DNA from: Lachnospiraceae bacterium MA2020
Lineage (GTDB): Bacteria; Bacillota; Clostridia; Lachnospirales; Lachnospiraceae
NCBI GenBank assembly: GCA_000746015.1
Contig: JQKK01000003.1
Span: forward strand, 124,001 to 188,000
Direction of reading: 5' to 3'
Length of the DNA: 64,000 nucleotides
Shown: positions 1 to 8,368 of the stretch, piece by piece
Position numbering within the stretch: the stretch's first letter is position 1
Layout: each line of letters opens with the position of its first letter
The notes under the pieces: model-generated
Database searches by the model: none
Told to the model about the DNA's origin: nothing
Seen by the model: only the letters and a program-made list of their open reading frames with translations
Position numbers and translations under genes: made by a program

Positions 1-1
1 T

Positions 2-646
2 GTTGACTTCATGCTGGACGGCAATAAGTCGAGATATCCGGTCTATGAGGACAATATTGACAACATCATTGGTATCATCCATTTTAAGGATGTGATGAAA
101 TTCAATGTGCGCTCAGATCTCAGGGCTAAGGAGATATCTGCTATAGAGGGACTTATAAAGGAAGTTAGGTTTATCCCGGAGACACGCAAGATAGACTCGC
201 TGTTCCGTACCATGCAGCAAAATAAGATCCACATGGTGATAGTTGTTGACGAATATGGTCAGACAGCCGGAATTGTTGCTATGGAGGATATTCTTGAGGA
301 AATTGTCGGAAATATTCTTGATGAGTATGATGACGAAGACAGTGTAAGAATCCGCAGGCAGGGGGATGATACCTTCATCATTGAAGGTCTTACACCACTT
401 GATGAAGTAGCAGATAAGCTTGAGATCAAGTTTCCGGATGACGGATATGAAACACTGAATGGTTTTATGACTGACAGGTTAGGACATGTTCCGAAGACGG
501 GAGAGAATTTTGAAACAGATTATGAAGGATATCGTTTTCAGATTGCATATGTCAAGGGACGTGTGATACAATCAGTACGCTGTAAAAAAATCACTGACAA
601 TCCGGACACAGAAAATGAACAGTTGTCAGAAGATGATAAAAAATAA
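2..646 (+). CDS. CorC/HlyC-type CBS-domain protein, C-terminal part (5' end outside window)
   Basis: The reading frame is open to the left edge, so only the C-terminal ~214 residues are present; the missing part should hold the membrane DUF21/CNNM domain. Visible are the end of a first CBS motif (…SRYPVYEDNIDNIIGIIHFKD), a second CBS motif (around HMVIVVDEYGQTAGIVAMED) and a CorC_HlyC domain after it (FIIEGLTPLDEVADKL through YRFQIAYVKGRV). Family members are membrane proteins linked to divalent-cation (Mg/Co) efflux or tolerance; the haemolysin label in this family is historical. It ends 30 nt before yebC and may share its transcript. Family assignment is firm; substrate is not known. Confidence 0.85.
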   Translation, partial: VDFMLDGNKSRYPVYEDNIDNIIGIIHFKDVMKFNVRSDLRAKEISAIEGLIKEVRFIPETRKIDSLFRTMQQNKIHMVIVVDEYGQTAGIVAMEDILEEIVGNILDEYDDEDSVRIRRQGDDTFIIEGLTPLDEVADKLEIKFPDDGYETLNGFMTDRLGHVPKTGENFETDYEGYRFQIAYVKGRVIQSVRCKKITDNPDTENEQLSEDDKK

Positions 647-676
647 ATATATTTAAGTTTTAAGGAGTTTTTAGTT

Positions 677-1405
677 ATGTCAGGACATTCAAAATTTGCA
701 AACATTAAGCACAAGAAAGAAAAGAACGATGCTGCAAAGGGAAAGGTTTTCACAATTATCGGACGTGAAATCGCTGTAGCAGTTAAAGAGGGCGGCCCGG
801 ATGTAAACAACAATTTCAAGCTTGCTCAGATCGTTGCTAAGGCAAAGGCTGCAAACATGCCTAACGATACTATCGAGAGAGGTATCAAGAAGGCTGCCGG
901 TGATTCAGATAACGTTAACTATGAGTACTGCACATACGAAGGATACGGCCCAGGCGGTACAGCTATTATCGTTGACACACTTACAGACAACAAGAACCGT
1001 ACAGCAGCAAATGTTCGTTCTGCTTTCACAAAGGGCAGCGGAAATCTCGGAACACAGGGCTGCGTATCTTTCATGTTTGATGAGAAGGGACAGATCATCA
1101 TCGATAAGGAAGAGTGCGAGATGTCAGCTGACGATCTTATGATGATCGCTCTTGATGCCGGTGCTGATGATTTCAATGAAGAGGATGACAGCTACGAGGT
1201 TATCACAGCTCCTGATGCATTCGAGGATGTTAAGAAGGCTCTTGAGGATGCAAAGGTTGAGCTTGCTTCTGCTGAAGTTACAAAGCTTCCACAGAATTAT
1301 GTTGATGTAGCTGATGATGACACAATGACAAAGCTTCAGAGAATCCTTGACCTGCTTGATGACGATGATGATGTTCAGGCAGTTTACCACAACGCAAACC
1401 TTTAA
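677..1405 (+). CDS. yebC: YebC/PmpR family regulator (TACO1-like)
   Basis: A full-length 242-residue protein with the family's opening (MSGHSKFANIKHKKEKNDAAKGK), the conserved GYGPGG motif near residue 90, and an acidic C-terminal half ending in LLDDDDDVQAVYHN. These proteins were first described as DNA-binding regulators; members of the family are also proposed to help ribosomes through difficult sequences such as proline runs, as mitochondrial TACO1 does. AAGGAG lies just before the ATG. Start and family are clear; which of the two roles applies cannot be told from sequence. Confidence 0.95.
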   Translation: MSGHSKFANIKHKKEKNDAAKGKVFTIIGREIAVAVKEGGPDVNNNFKLAQIVAKAKAANMPNDTIERGIKKAAGDSDNVNYEYCTYEGYGPGGTAIIVDTLTDNKNRTAANVRSAFTKGSGNLGTQGCVSFMFDEKGQIIIDKEECEMSADDLMMIALDAGADDFNEEDDSYEVITAPDAFEDVKKALEDAKVELASAEVTKLPQNYVDVADDDTMTKLQRILDLLDDDDDVQAVYHNANL

Positions 1406-1473
1406 ATTTGTTCCGAAGTTAAAGGTTTCTCCGACGGATTACACATCATTACAAACTAGGAAGGTACAATACA

Positions 1474-1941
1474 ATGGAGAAGGACATTCACAGACTCTTA
1501 TCTGATATTGATGTCAGGACGGGGCTTAAAAATTTTAAGAAAAACCGTTATGAAAGCTTTTTTAACGCATACAGAAACGATCTTAGTGATGTTTACAGTA
1601 ATATAAATAAGCTTTATGACATGGATGATAAGGAGGAAGCGCTGAATGAAGCGGCGCTTTCTCTTGTGTCGTGGGCAAAAGATACATATGACAGCACAGG
1701 AAGATTCAGCAAAGAGCAGAAGCTTCTTGATATGCAGTGTATGATGGTGTTTTATGTGCTTCCGGGCATCCTGGCTAATGGCCACGAGGATGACAGGGCA
1801 CTTACAGACAGCATAGTTGGCCAGTGGAGAGCAGCTTTTGCCGGATCGAAGATAGAGGCTGCAACTTACGACGAGCTCTATGGCGGTTTCAGAGATACTA
1901 TTTTTGGCTTTAACATCGAAAATATTTTTCAGAAAAAGTAA
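1474..1941 (+). CDS. Conserved-looking hypothetical protein
   Basis: A 155-residue, mostly helical, soluble and acidic protein preceded by AGGAAGG and followed 8 nt later by the metallophosphoesterase gene, so the two are probably co-transcribed. I recognise no domain. There is no signal peptide, membrane segment or metal-binding cysteine/histidine cluster. Codon use resembles the neighbouring housekeeping genes, which supports a real resident gene. Function unknown. Confidence 0.7.
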   Translation: MEKDIHRLLSDIDVRTGLKNFKKNRYESFFNAYRNDLSDVYSNINKLYDMDDKEEALNEAALSLVSWAKDTYDSTGRFSKEQKLLDMQCMMVFYVLPGILANGHEDDRALTDSIVGQWRAAFAGSKIEAATYDELYGGFRDTIFGFNIENIFQKK

Positions 1942-1949
1942 GGGTTGAA

Positions 1950-2753
1950 ATGGGATTTTCATTACGTAAGTTTGATGTAAATAACTGGACTTTTGAGTCA
2001 CCTAAGATAAAGAAAGAGACAACGATGGTTGTGATCTCTGACTTGCATGAGTGTGAGTTTGGAGATAACAACTGTCGTCTTTTTGCTGCAATAAAAGAGC
2101 TTGCTCCGGATTGTATAGTCATAGCCGGAGATCTGATAGAGGCCGGAAGGAATGCTGATTGTACAAGGACAATGCAGTTCCTTAAGCAGCTTTCTGATAA
2201 TTTCCCTGTATATTTTGGGGTGGGAAATCATGAGAGAAAAGTTTTTGAATTGAAGAAATATGCGGCACAGCAGAAGCGTCTTGTGAAGGGACTGCAGGAG
2301 GCGGGGGTTGGTCTTATAAGAAATGAGTACTTTGATCTGCCGGAGAGCAATATAAGGATCACCGGTCTTGATCTTGAAAGGACCCATTATCATAAGGTTA
2401 CGCGTATACCTGTCCCGACAGAGCACTTGCTTGAACTTCTGGATAATGCTGATGAGAGCAGGTATAATATATTGCTTGCCCATAATCCGGAGCATTTTGA
2501 AGATTACGTTACCTGGAAGCCGGATCTTGTATTGTCCGGTCATGTACATGGTGGAATAATCAGACTTTTTGGAAAGGGAATTATCTCGCCGGCATATAAA
2601 CTTTTTCCAAAGTATGATGGCGGTCTCTTTGAAAAGGATGATACCAAAATGCTGTTAAGCCGCGGCGCGGGTTCACATTCTATCAACCTGCGTATATTTA
2701 ACAGACCGGAAATATTATATGTAACACTCAGACCTATACTTACAGATTGTTGA
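1950..2753 (+). CDS. Calcineurin-like metallophosphoesterase
   Basis: A 267-residue protein with all the two-metal-site blocks of the calcineurin-like fold in order: D-x-H (SDLHE, near residue 30), GD (IAGDLIEAG), GNHE (GVGNHERK, near residue 92), a late histidine (LLAHNPEHF) and GHVH (LSGHVHGG, near residue 200). It resembles the YkuE/YaeI group, whose members act on phosphoesters at or near the membrane, but there is no N-terminal anchor here. It lies between a hypothetical gene and scpA with an 8-nt gap on the downstream side. Activity is very likely; substrate unknown. Confidence 0.88.
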   Translation: MGFSLRKFDVNNWTFESPKIKKETTMVVISDLHECEFGDNNCRLFAAIKELAPDCIVIAGDLIEAGRNADCTRTMQFLKQLSDNFPVYFGVGNHERKVFELKKYAAQQKRLVKGLQEAGVGLIRNEYFDLPESNIRITGLDLERTHYHKVTRIPVPTEHLLELLDNADESRYNILLAHNPEHFEDYVTWKPDLVLSGHVHGGIIRLFGKGIISPAYKLFPKYDGGLFEKDDTKMLLSRGAGSHSINLRIFNRPEILYVTLRPILTDC

Positions 2754-2761
2754 GGTAAGAC

Positions 2762-3511
2762 ATGGCACTTGAGATTAAGCTTGAAGCATTTGAAGGTCCT
2801 TTGGATCTTTTGCTTCATCTAATAGATAAGAATAAGGTTGATATTTATGATATTCCTATCTCGCTTATCACCAGGCAGTATATGGATTATCTTGATGCCA
2901 TGAGAGAGGCTGACTTAAACATAATGAGCGAGTTTTTGGTAATGGCTACCACATTGCTCGATATTAAGTGTAAAATGCTCCTTCCAAAAGAGGTAAATGA
3001 GGAAGGTGAAGAGGAAGATCCGCGAGATGAGCTTGTACAGCAGCTTCTTGAATATAAGGTCTGCAGGTACATGTCATTTGCGCTTAAGGATATGCAGCAT
3101 GATGCATCGCATGTGATGTATCGTGAGGTGCCGATGCCAAAGTGGATATCGGAGTATAAGGCTCCTGTTGATTATGATGTTTTGCTTGGTGATATGACGC
3201 TAGAAAAGCTAAATAAGATTTTTGAAGATACCTTGAAACGTCAGGAAAACAAGATCGATCCGATCCGTTCCAAGTTTGGAAAGATCGAAAAAGATGAGAT
3301 CAATCTTGAGGAGCGTACAGAGTTTGTAAAGAATTATGCAGAGACTCACAAGCATTTCAGTTTTAGGGATCTGCTTGAAGGGGCTAGAAATAAGCTTGAA
3401 GTAATAGTTACTTTTATGTGCTTATTGGAGTTAATGAAGACAGGAAAGTATGATGTGTCACAAGAATCTGAAGGGGATGACATTATCATTTCAGTGAAGG
3501 TGGCAGCATGA
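2762..3511 (+). CDS. scpA: Segregation and condensation protein A
   Basis: A 249-residue kleisin that with ScpB and Smc forms the bacterial condensin acting in chromosome compaction and segregation. The N-terminus has the family signature (FEGPLDLLLHLIDKNKVDIYDIPI) that contacts Smc, and the C-terminal winged-helix ends with FLCLLELMKTG-type sequence that contacts the other Smc head. Its last codons overlap the scpB start by 4 nt (ATGA), indicating translational coupling. Length and context are normal. Confidence 0.97.
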   Translation: MALEIKLEAFEGPLDLLLHLIDKNKVDIYDIPISLITRQYMDYLDAMREADLNIMSEFLVMATTLLDIKCKMLLPKEVNEEGEEEDPRDELVQQLLEYKVCRYMSFALKDMQHDASHVMYREVPMPKWISEYKAPVDYDVLLGDMTLEKLNKIFEDTLKRQENKIDPIRSKFGKIEKDEINLEERTEFVKNYAETHKHFSFRDLLEGARNKLEVIVTFMCLLELMKTGKYDVSQESEGDDIIISVKVAA

Positions 3512-4116
3512 TCATGGAAATGGATAAATTATCAGGTATAATTGAAGCAATCCTTTTTACTTCCGGTAAAGCCGTGGAGATAGAAAGATTGATAGAAGTT
3601 ACAGATGCTACAGAGGAGCAGATCACGGTAGCTATAGGTACTTTGGAAAAGAAATATGCAAAGAAGAACAGCGGTGTTGCTCTTATACAGCTTGAGACTT
3701 CAGTGCAGCTTGCGACAAAGCCTGAGATGTATGAGTATCTAATAAAGATAGCAAAAACACCAAAGTCATACAGGCTTTCGGATACGGCGCTTGAGACGCT
3801 TTCTATAATAGCTTATAAGCAGCCTGTTACAAGGCTTCAGATAGAGCATATAAGAGGTGTGAGCTGTTCACGTGCTATAGATAAGCTTCTTGAATATGAT
3901 CTCATAAGGGAGCTAGGAAGGCTTGATGCTCCGGGAAGACCACTTCTCTTTGGTACTACTGAGGAGTTTTTGAGACGTTTTGGAGTAAAGAGTATAGAGG
4001 ATCTTCCAAAGCCTGAGGCAGATAAGTATGAAGAGTTTCATGAACAGGCAGAGTCTGAAGCAAGCATTACTTTGGGCGATGATGATCCGGAAAAACCTAT
4101 AAAAGTTGATGTCTAA
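3508..4116 (+). CDS. scpB: Segregation and condensation protein B
   Basis: A 202-residue protein with two winged-helix domains, including the typical block around TLSIIAYKQPVTRLQIEHIRGV and DALGRPLLFGTT-like sequence (here DAPGRPLLFGTTEEFLRRFG). It dimerises and binds ScpA in the condensin complex. The start overlaps scpA by 4 nt; an alternative ATG lies two to four codons further in (MIMEMDKL). It is followed directly by a strong terminator, so this ends the operon. Confidence 0.97.
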   Translation: MIMEMDKLSGIIEAILFTSGKAVEIERLIEVTDATEEQITVAIGTLEKKYAKKNSGVALIQLETSVQLATKPEMYEYLIKIAKTPKSYRLSDTALETLSIIAYKQPVTRLQIEHIRGVSCSRAIDKLLEYDLIRELGRLDAPGRPLLFGTTEEFLRRFGVKSIEDLPKPEADKYEEFHEQAESEASITLGDDDPEKPIKVDV

Positions 4117-4122
4117 AGGTGG

Positions 4123-4155
4123 GCATGTTATTGTATACAATAACATGCTTTTTTC
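4123..4155 (+). terminator. Rho-independent terminator after scpB
   Basis: An 11-bp perfect inverted repeat (GCATGTTATTG / CAATAACATGC) with a 4-nt loop is followed by TTTTTTC. It starts 6 nt after the scpB stop. Confidence 0.9.
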
Positions 4156-4380
4156 TTTTGTATATCTTTTACATGTTGTATCAATATAATTGTGCATATG
4201 GTACAAAAATGCAGTAAAATGACCAATTTTGAAGTATTTTTAAGCTATTCTTTTGGGTAAAGTTGTGTTATACTGATAGGAGCGTTAAGATTTTGACAAG
4301 GGGGATTTTTGCGCTCTTTCCGCATCTTCTCACTTGGATAAATAAACCTACAATATTAAGATGTATGGAGGACTGAAGGT
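4156..4380 (+). promoter_or_regulatory. Leader region of the decarboxylase operon
   Basis: This AT-rich gap contains a good -10 hexamer (TATACT at 4269-4274) but no convincing -35 box at the right distance. It ends with a GGAGG-type ribosome site before the ATG at 4381. About 105 nt of transcribed leader would follow the -10. I see no riboswitch motif I can name. Confidence 0.4.
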
Positions 4381-5811
4381 ATGAGCAATCTCACAACAAG
4401 CTCAGCGGGTAAAAGAATCTTATCTTTGCTCGATGAAAACAGTTTCGTTGAAATTGGTGCGTCAGTTCAGGCTAGAAGCACTGACTTCAATCAGAAACCA
4501 AAGGACGCTCCAGGTGATGGTGTTATCACCGGTTATGGAACGATTGATGGAGGTCTGGTTTATGTTTATAGCCAGAATGCAGATGCATTGGGCGGCTCCA
4601 TCGGCGAGATGCACGCTAAAAAAATTGTTAATCTCTATGATCTCGCGAAGAAGACAGGCTATCCTGTGATCGGACTTCTTGATTCAACAGGTATGCGCCT
4701 GCAGGAAGGTACAGATGCTCTCTTTGCTTTTGGTTCAATTTACAAGGCAATGTCTGAGGCATCAGGCATCATTCCACAGATCACAGCAGTATTTGGTAAC
4801 GCCGGCGGCGGAATGTCAGTACTTGCAGGTTTGTCAGATTTCACACTTATGACTTCAAAAAGCAGCAAGCTCTTCGTAAATTCACCTAACGCTGTATGTG
4901 GAAATTATGAAGAGAAGAAGGATACTTCATCTGCAGAGTATAAGGCTGAGGCAGGTGCAGTTGACGTTGTAGCTGATGAGGCAGAGATCTTTGACAAGAT
5001 CAGAAGCCTTGTATCATTCCTTCCTGACAATTGTGAAGATGAAGCTTATGGCGCTGAGTCAACAGATGATCTTAACCGTGCATCAGCAGATATGATCGGC
5101 TGCGCAGGCGATGTTGCTCTTGCTATCGAAAGACTTGCAGATGACAATGAGTTCTATGAGCTCAAGGCAGCTCATGCAAAGAACATGGCTATCGGCTTTA
5201 TCCGTCTTAACGGTGCAACAGTTGGTGTAGTTGCAAACCGCACAGAGGTTACAGGCGCTGATGGAAAGTCAGAGAAGCTTGAAGCTGTACTTACAGTAAA
5301 CGGTATCCGTAAAGCTGTTAAGTTTGTTTCATTCTGTGATGCATTTAATATTCCGGTTCTTACACTTACAAATACACATGGTTTCTGTGCATGTGAGTGT
5401 GCAGAGAAAGCTATTGCAGCAGAGGCAGCTAAGCTTGCTTATGCATTTGCAACAGCTGAGGTTCCACATGTCAACGTTATCGTAGGCGAGGCATTTGGAA
5501 GTGCAGCAGTAGTTATGAATTCAAAGGCACTTGGTGCTGATTATACATATGCATGGGAGACAGCGAAGGTTGGTGCTATCGACGGCAAGCATGCTGCAGA
5601 GATCATGTATGATGGCCAGGACCAGAGCGTTATCAGCGAGAAGGCTGCTGAGTATGATCTGCTCCAGACAACAAGCCAGAGTGCAGCAGCTCGCGGCTAT
5701 GTTGATACAGTTATCGATCCTGCTGATACAAGAAAGTATGTTATCGGCGCTTTCGAGATGCTGTATGGCAAGGATGGCATAGCTCCAAATAAGAAGCACG
5801 GCACAATCTGA
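4381..5811 (+). CDS. 12S-type carboxyltransferase (MmdA-like, biotin-dependent decarboxylase alpha subunit)
   Basis: A 476-residue acyl-CoA carboxyltransferase of the MmdA/PccB type. Such subunits move the carboxyl group of an acyl-CoA (methylmalonyl-, malonyl- or glutaconyl-CoA) onto biotin. Two crotonase-like halves are seen; the N-half has the oxyanion glycines (FGNAGGGMSVLAG) and the C-half the matching FGSAAVVMNSKALGAD block. The N-terminus starts directly at LLDENSFVEIG, lacking the ~35-residue helical lead of typical ~510-residue homologues. It heads an operon with OadG-, biotin-carrier-, OadB- and 5S-like genes, so it should feed a sodium pump. Acyl-CoA specificity cannot be assigned from sequence; methylmalonyl-CoA is the commonest use. 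Confidence 0.88.
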   Translation: MSNLTTSSAGKRILSLLDENSFVEIGASVQARSTDFNQKPKDAPGDGVITGYGTIDGGLVYVYSQNADALGGSIGEMHAKKIVNLYDLAKKTGYPVIGLLDSTGMRLQEGTDALFAFGSIYKAMSEASGIIPQITAVFGNAGGGMSVLAGLSDFTLMTSKSSKLFVNSPNAVCGNYEEKKDTSSAEYKAEAGAVDVVADEAEIFDKIRSLVSFLPDNCEDEAYGAESTDDLNRASADMIGCAGDVALAIERLADDNEFYELKAAHAKNMAIGFIRLNGATVGVVANRTEVTGADGKSEKLEAVLTVNGIRKAVKFVSFCDAFNIPVLTLTNTHGFCACECAEKAIAAEAAKLAYAFATAEVPHVNVIVGEAFGSAAVVMNSKALGADYTYAWETAKVGAIDGKHAAEIMYDGQDQSVISEKAAEYDLLQTTSQSAAARGYVDTVIDPADTRKYVIGAFEMLYGKDGIAPNKKHGTI

Positions 5812-5829
5812 TAGAAAGGATGATACATA

Positions 5830-6639
5830 ATGGCTAATTTTAAGAAAAAACTGGCATTGGTATCATGCATGCTCGTGACTGTTCTTTCACTGACTGCCTG
5901 CGGTGGCAAAGACACCAGCATTAAATATGAGGATGCTGCCGTTACCAGCAGAGCACAGTCGGTAATTAAGATCTATGATATGATTCTTTCACAGGGTGAC
6001 GCAGTAGGTTACTCTGCTGATGATATCTTAGGATACGATGAGAATCACCTTGAGCAGTTTGAACAAAGCCAGCTTGGCGGACAGATAAAGGGATCAGCAT
6101 TCCAGTCAGGACTTGACTCTTATAAACAGGCTCTTGACAGCTTTGGAGGAAGTCTTTCAGAAGTATCTGAAGAGGCTGATATCACATCTGACGAAAGTAA
6201 TATCACAGTTGATATCGATATCACAGGTGCAAATGGTAAACAGGGTGAAATGGAAGTCATCATGACCAGCACTTACAAGGTTACAGATATCGTTTTCAAC
6301 GTAAACAAGACATTTGGTGAGAAGATACAGAACGCTGCTCTCAATACTGTTCTTGGTATGGGAACTACATTCTGCGTACTTATCCTTATTGCTTTGATAA
6401 TTGCGCTCCTTCCTGTGATCGTTGCACCATTTAATGGTACAAAGAAGAAGGCAGCAGCACCTGCTCCGGCTCCTACACCTGCACCTGCTCCGGCTCCTGC
6501 AGAAGTTAAGGAAGACCTTACAGATGATAAAGAGCTTATAGCAGTGATTTCAGCTGCGATTGCAGCATATGAGAGCGAAGCTACAGGCGTAGCTGTTTCA
6601 CCGGATACTTTTGTGGTTCGTTCACTCAGAAGAAGATAA
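5830..6639 (+). CDS. Lipoprotein fused to OadG-like gamma subunit
   Basis: A 269-residue protein in three parts. Residues 1-24 are a lipoprotein signal with lipobox LTAC (Cys24). Residues ~30-170 form an extracytoplasmic domain of no family I know. Residues ~178-200 are a membrane helix followed by an Ala-Pro linker and a tail ending AAIAAYESEATG…PDTFVVRSLRRR, the signature of OadG/small delta-type subunits that stabilise the sodium pump and contact the carrier. Plain OadG proteins are usually only ~80-120 residues, so this is an extended form. It lies 18 nt after the carboxyltransferase gene. Role as scaffold subunit is well supported; the outer domain's role is unknown. Confidence 0.82.
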   Translation: MANFKKKLALVSCMLVTVLSLTACGGKDTSIKYEDAAVTSRAQSVIKIYDMILSQGDAVGYSADDILGYDENHLEQFEQSQLGGQIKGSAFQSGLDSYKQALDSFGGSLSEVSEEADITSDESNITVDIDITGANGKQGEMEVIMTSTYKVTDIVFNVNKTFGEKIQNAALNTVLGMGTTFCVLILIALIIALLPVIVAPFNGTKKKAAAPAPAPTPAPAPAPAEVKEDLTDDKELIAVISAAIAAYESEATGVAVSPDTFVVRSLRRR

Positions 6640-6667
6640 TTATCTATTTATATTAGGAGATTAAATC

Positions 6668-7039
6668 ATGAAAAATTATACAATTACTGTTAATGGAACA
6701 GCATATGACGTAACTGTTGAAGAAAATGGTGCAGGCGCAGCTCCTGCAGCTGCAGCACCTGTAAAGAAGGCAGCTCCGGCAGCAGCTCCGGCTCCAGCAG
6801 CTAAGGCAGCAAGCGCAGGCGCAGGCTCTATCCGCATCGAGGCTGGTGCAGCAGGTAAGGTATTCAAGATCGATGCTTCTGTTGGTCAGGCTGTAAAGAA
6901 GGGCGACGCTGTAGTAACTATCGAGGCTATGAAGATGGAGATCCCTGTAGTAGCTCCTCAGGATGGTACTGTAGCAAGTATCGAAGTAGCAGTTGGTGAC
7001 GCTTGTGAGGCAGGCGGACTTCTTGCAACACTTAAGTAA
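6668..7039 (+). CDS. Biotin carboxyl carrier protein (1.3S/gamma type)
   Basis: A 123-residue protein: ~25 residues of N-terminal sequence (YTITVNGTAYDVTVEE), an Ala-Pro-rich flexible linker, and a biotinyl domain carrying EAMKMEI with the biotinylated lysine at about residue 89. It should shuttle CO2 from the carboxyltransferase subunits to OadB. It is the only biotin carrier in the operon, so both carboxyltransferases presumably share it. Preceded by AGGAGA. Confidence 0.95.
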   Translation: MKNYTITVNGTAYDVTVEENGAGAAPAAAAPVKKAAPAAAPAPAAKAASAGAGSIRIEAGAAGKVFKIDASVGQAVKKGDAVVTIEAMKMEIPVVAPQDGTVASIEVAVGDACEAGGLLATLK

Positions 7040-7087
7040 TTAAAAGATTTGCAGAGACCAAAACGAACTTTATTTGGAGGTTAATTC

Positions 7088-8215
7088 ATGGATTACATAG
7101 CTAATACTCTGGCAAATCTGGCTGAGCAGTCTGCTTTTACAAACATGACACCTGGAAATATCGTCATGATACTTGTAGCCTGCATCTTCCTGTATCTTGC
7201 CATCGCTAAGGGCTTTGAACCTCTGCTTTTGGTACCTATCTCATTTGGTATGCTTCTGGTAAACATTTATCCGGATATCATGAAGGAAGGCGGACTTTTC
7301 CACTATTTCTTCATGCTTGATGAGTGGTCAATCCTCCCATGTCTTATCTTCATGGGCGTAGGTGCTATGACAGACTTCGGTCCGCTTATTGCTAACCCAA
7401 AGAGTTTCATTCTGGGTGCAGCAGCTCAGTTTGGTATTTTTTCTGCTTATTTTGGTGCTATCGCACTTGGATTTAACGATAAGCAGGCAGCAGCTATTTC
7501 TATCATTGGTGGTGCTGATGGTCCTACATCTATCTTCCTTGCTACAAGGCTTGGACAGACATCTATCCTTGGACCTATCGCAGTTGCGGCATATTCATAT
7601 ATGTCACTCGTGCCTATCATTCAGCCACCTATTATGAAGGCTCTTACAACAGAAAAGGAAAGAAAGATAAGAATGGAGCAGCTCAGACCTGTTTCAAAGC
7701 TTGAGAAGATCCTTTTCCCTATCATTGTTGCAGTAGTAGTATCTATGATACTTCCTACAACAGCACCTCTTATCGGTATGCTTATGCTTGGTAATCTTTT
7801 CCGTGAGTGTGGTGTTGTTCGTCAGCTTACAGAGACAGCATCAAATGCGCTTATGTACATAGTAGTAATACTTCTCGGTACATCTGTTGGTGCTACAACA
7901 AGTGCTGAGGCATTCCTTAATGCTACAACACTTAAGATCGTTGCACTTGGCCTTGTTGCATTTGCATTTGGTACAGCTGCAGGTACTCTTGTAGGTAAGC
8001 TTATGTGCGCTCTTACAGGTGGTAAGATCAATCCGCTTATTGGTTCTGCAGGTGTTTCTGCCGTGCCTATGGCGGCTCGTGTATCACAGAAGGTTGGTGC
8101 TGAAACTGATCCTTCAAACTTCCTGCTCATGCATGCTATGGGACCTAACGTTGCCGGTGTAGTAGGTACAGCGGTCGTTGCAGGTACATTCATGGCAGTG
8201 TTTGGGGTTGGTTGA
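7088..8215 (+). CDS. oadB: Sodium-pump decarboxylase beta subunit
   Basis: A 375-residue polytopic membrane protein of the OadB/MmdB/GcdB family. It decarboxylates carboxybiotin and exports Na+. The motifs tied to Na+ and carboxybiotin handling are present: [13 protein letters not shown] near residue 90, [10 protein letters not shown] at residues ~141-150, and an N-x-x-G rich C-terminal helix ([15 protein letters not shown]). Length is normal for the short form. It follows the biotin carrier by 48 nt with GGAGG before the ATG. Confidence 0.96.
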   Translation: MDYIANTLANLAEQSAFTNMTPGNIVMILVACIFLYLAIAKGFEPLLLVPISFGMLLVNIYPDIMKEGGLFHYFFMLDEWSILPCLIFMGVGAMTDFGPLIANPKSFILGAAAQFGIFSAYFGAIALGFNDKQAAAISIIGGADGPTSIFLATRLGQTSILGPIAVAAYSYMSLVPIIQPPIMKALTTEKERKIRMEQLRPVSKLEKILFPIIVAVVVSMILPTTAPLIGMLMLGNLFRECGVVRQLTETASNALMYIVVILLGTSVGATTSAEAFLNATTLKIVALGLVAFAFGTAAGTLVGKLMCALTGGKINPLIGSAGVSAVPMAARVSQKVGAETDPSNFLLMHAMGPNVAGVVGTAVVAGTFMAVFGVG

Positions 8216-8225
8216 TGCTGTGCAC

Positions 8226-8304
8226 GCGAAATGTACTTGGCGACACATATTTCACTTGGCTGTTTACAGCCTTAGTGAAATAGCGTACAGAGTAGGTATT
8301 TTCG
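8226..8304 (+). repeat. Long hairpin between oadB and the 5S gene
   Basis: An imperfect inverted repeat: the inner stem ATTTCACT..GGCTG / CAGCC..AGTGAAAT has a 4-nt loop (TTTA) and the outer part pairs CGAAA with TTTCG less well. No T-run follows, so it is not a plain terminator. It may set the ratio between upstream and downstream subunits or protect mRNA ends; this is inference. Confidence 0.6.
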
Positions 8305-8368
8305 AGCCATAGTACAGACCGCGTCTTCCGGCATATGATACTTAAATTAATTTAGGAGGAACGATTAA

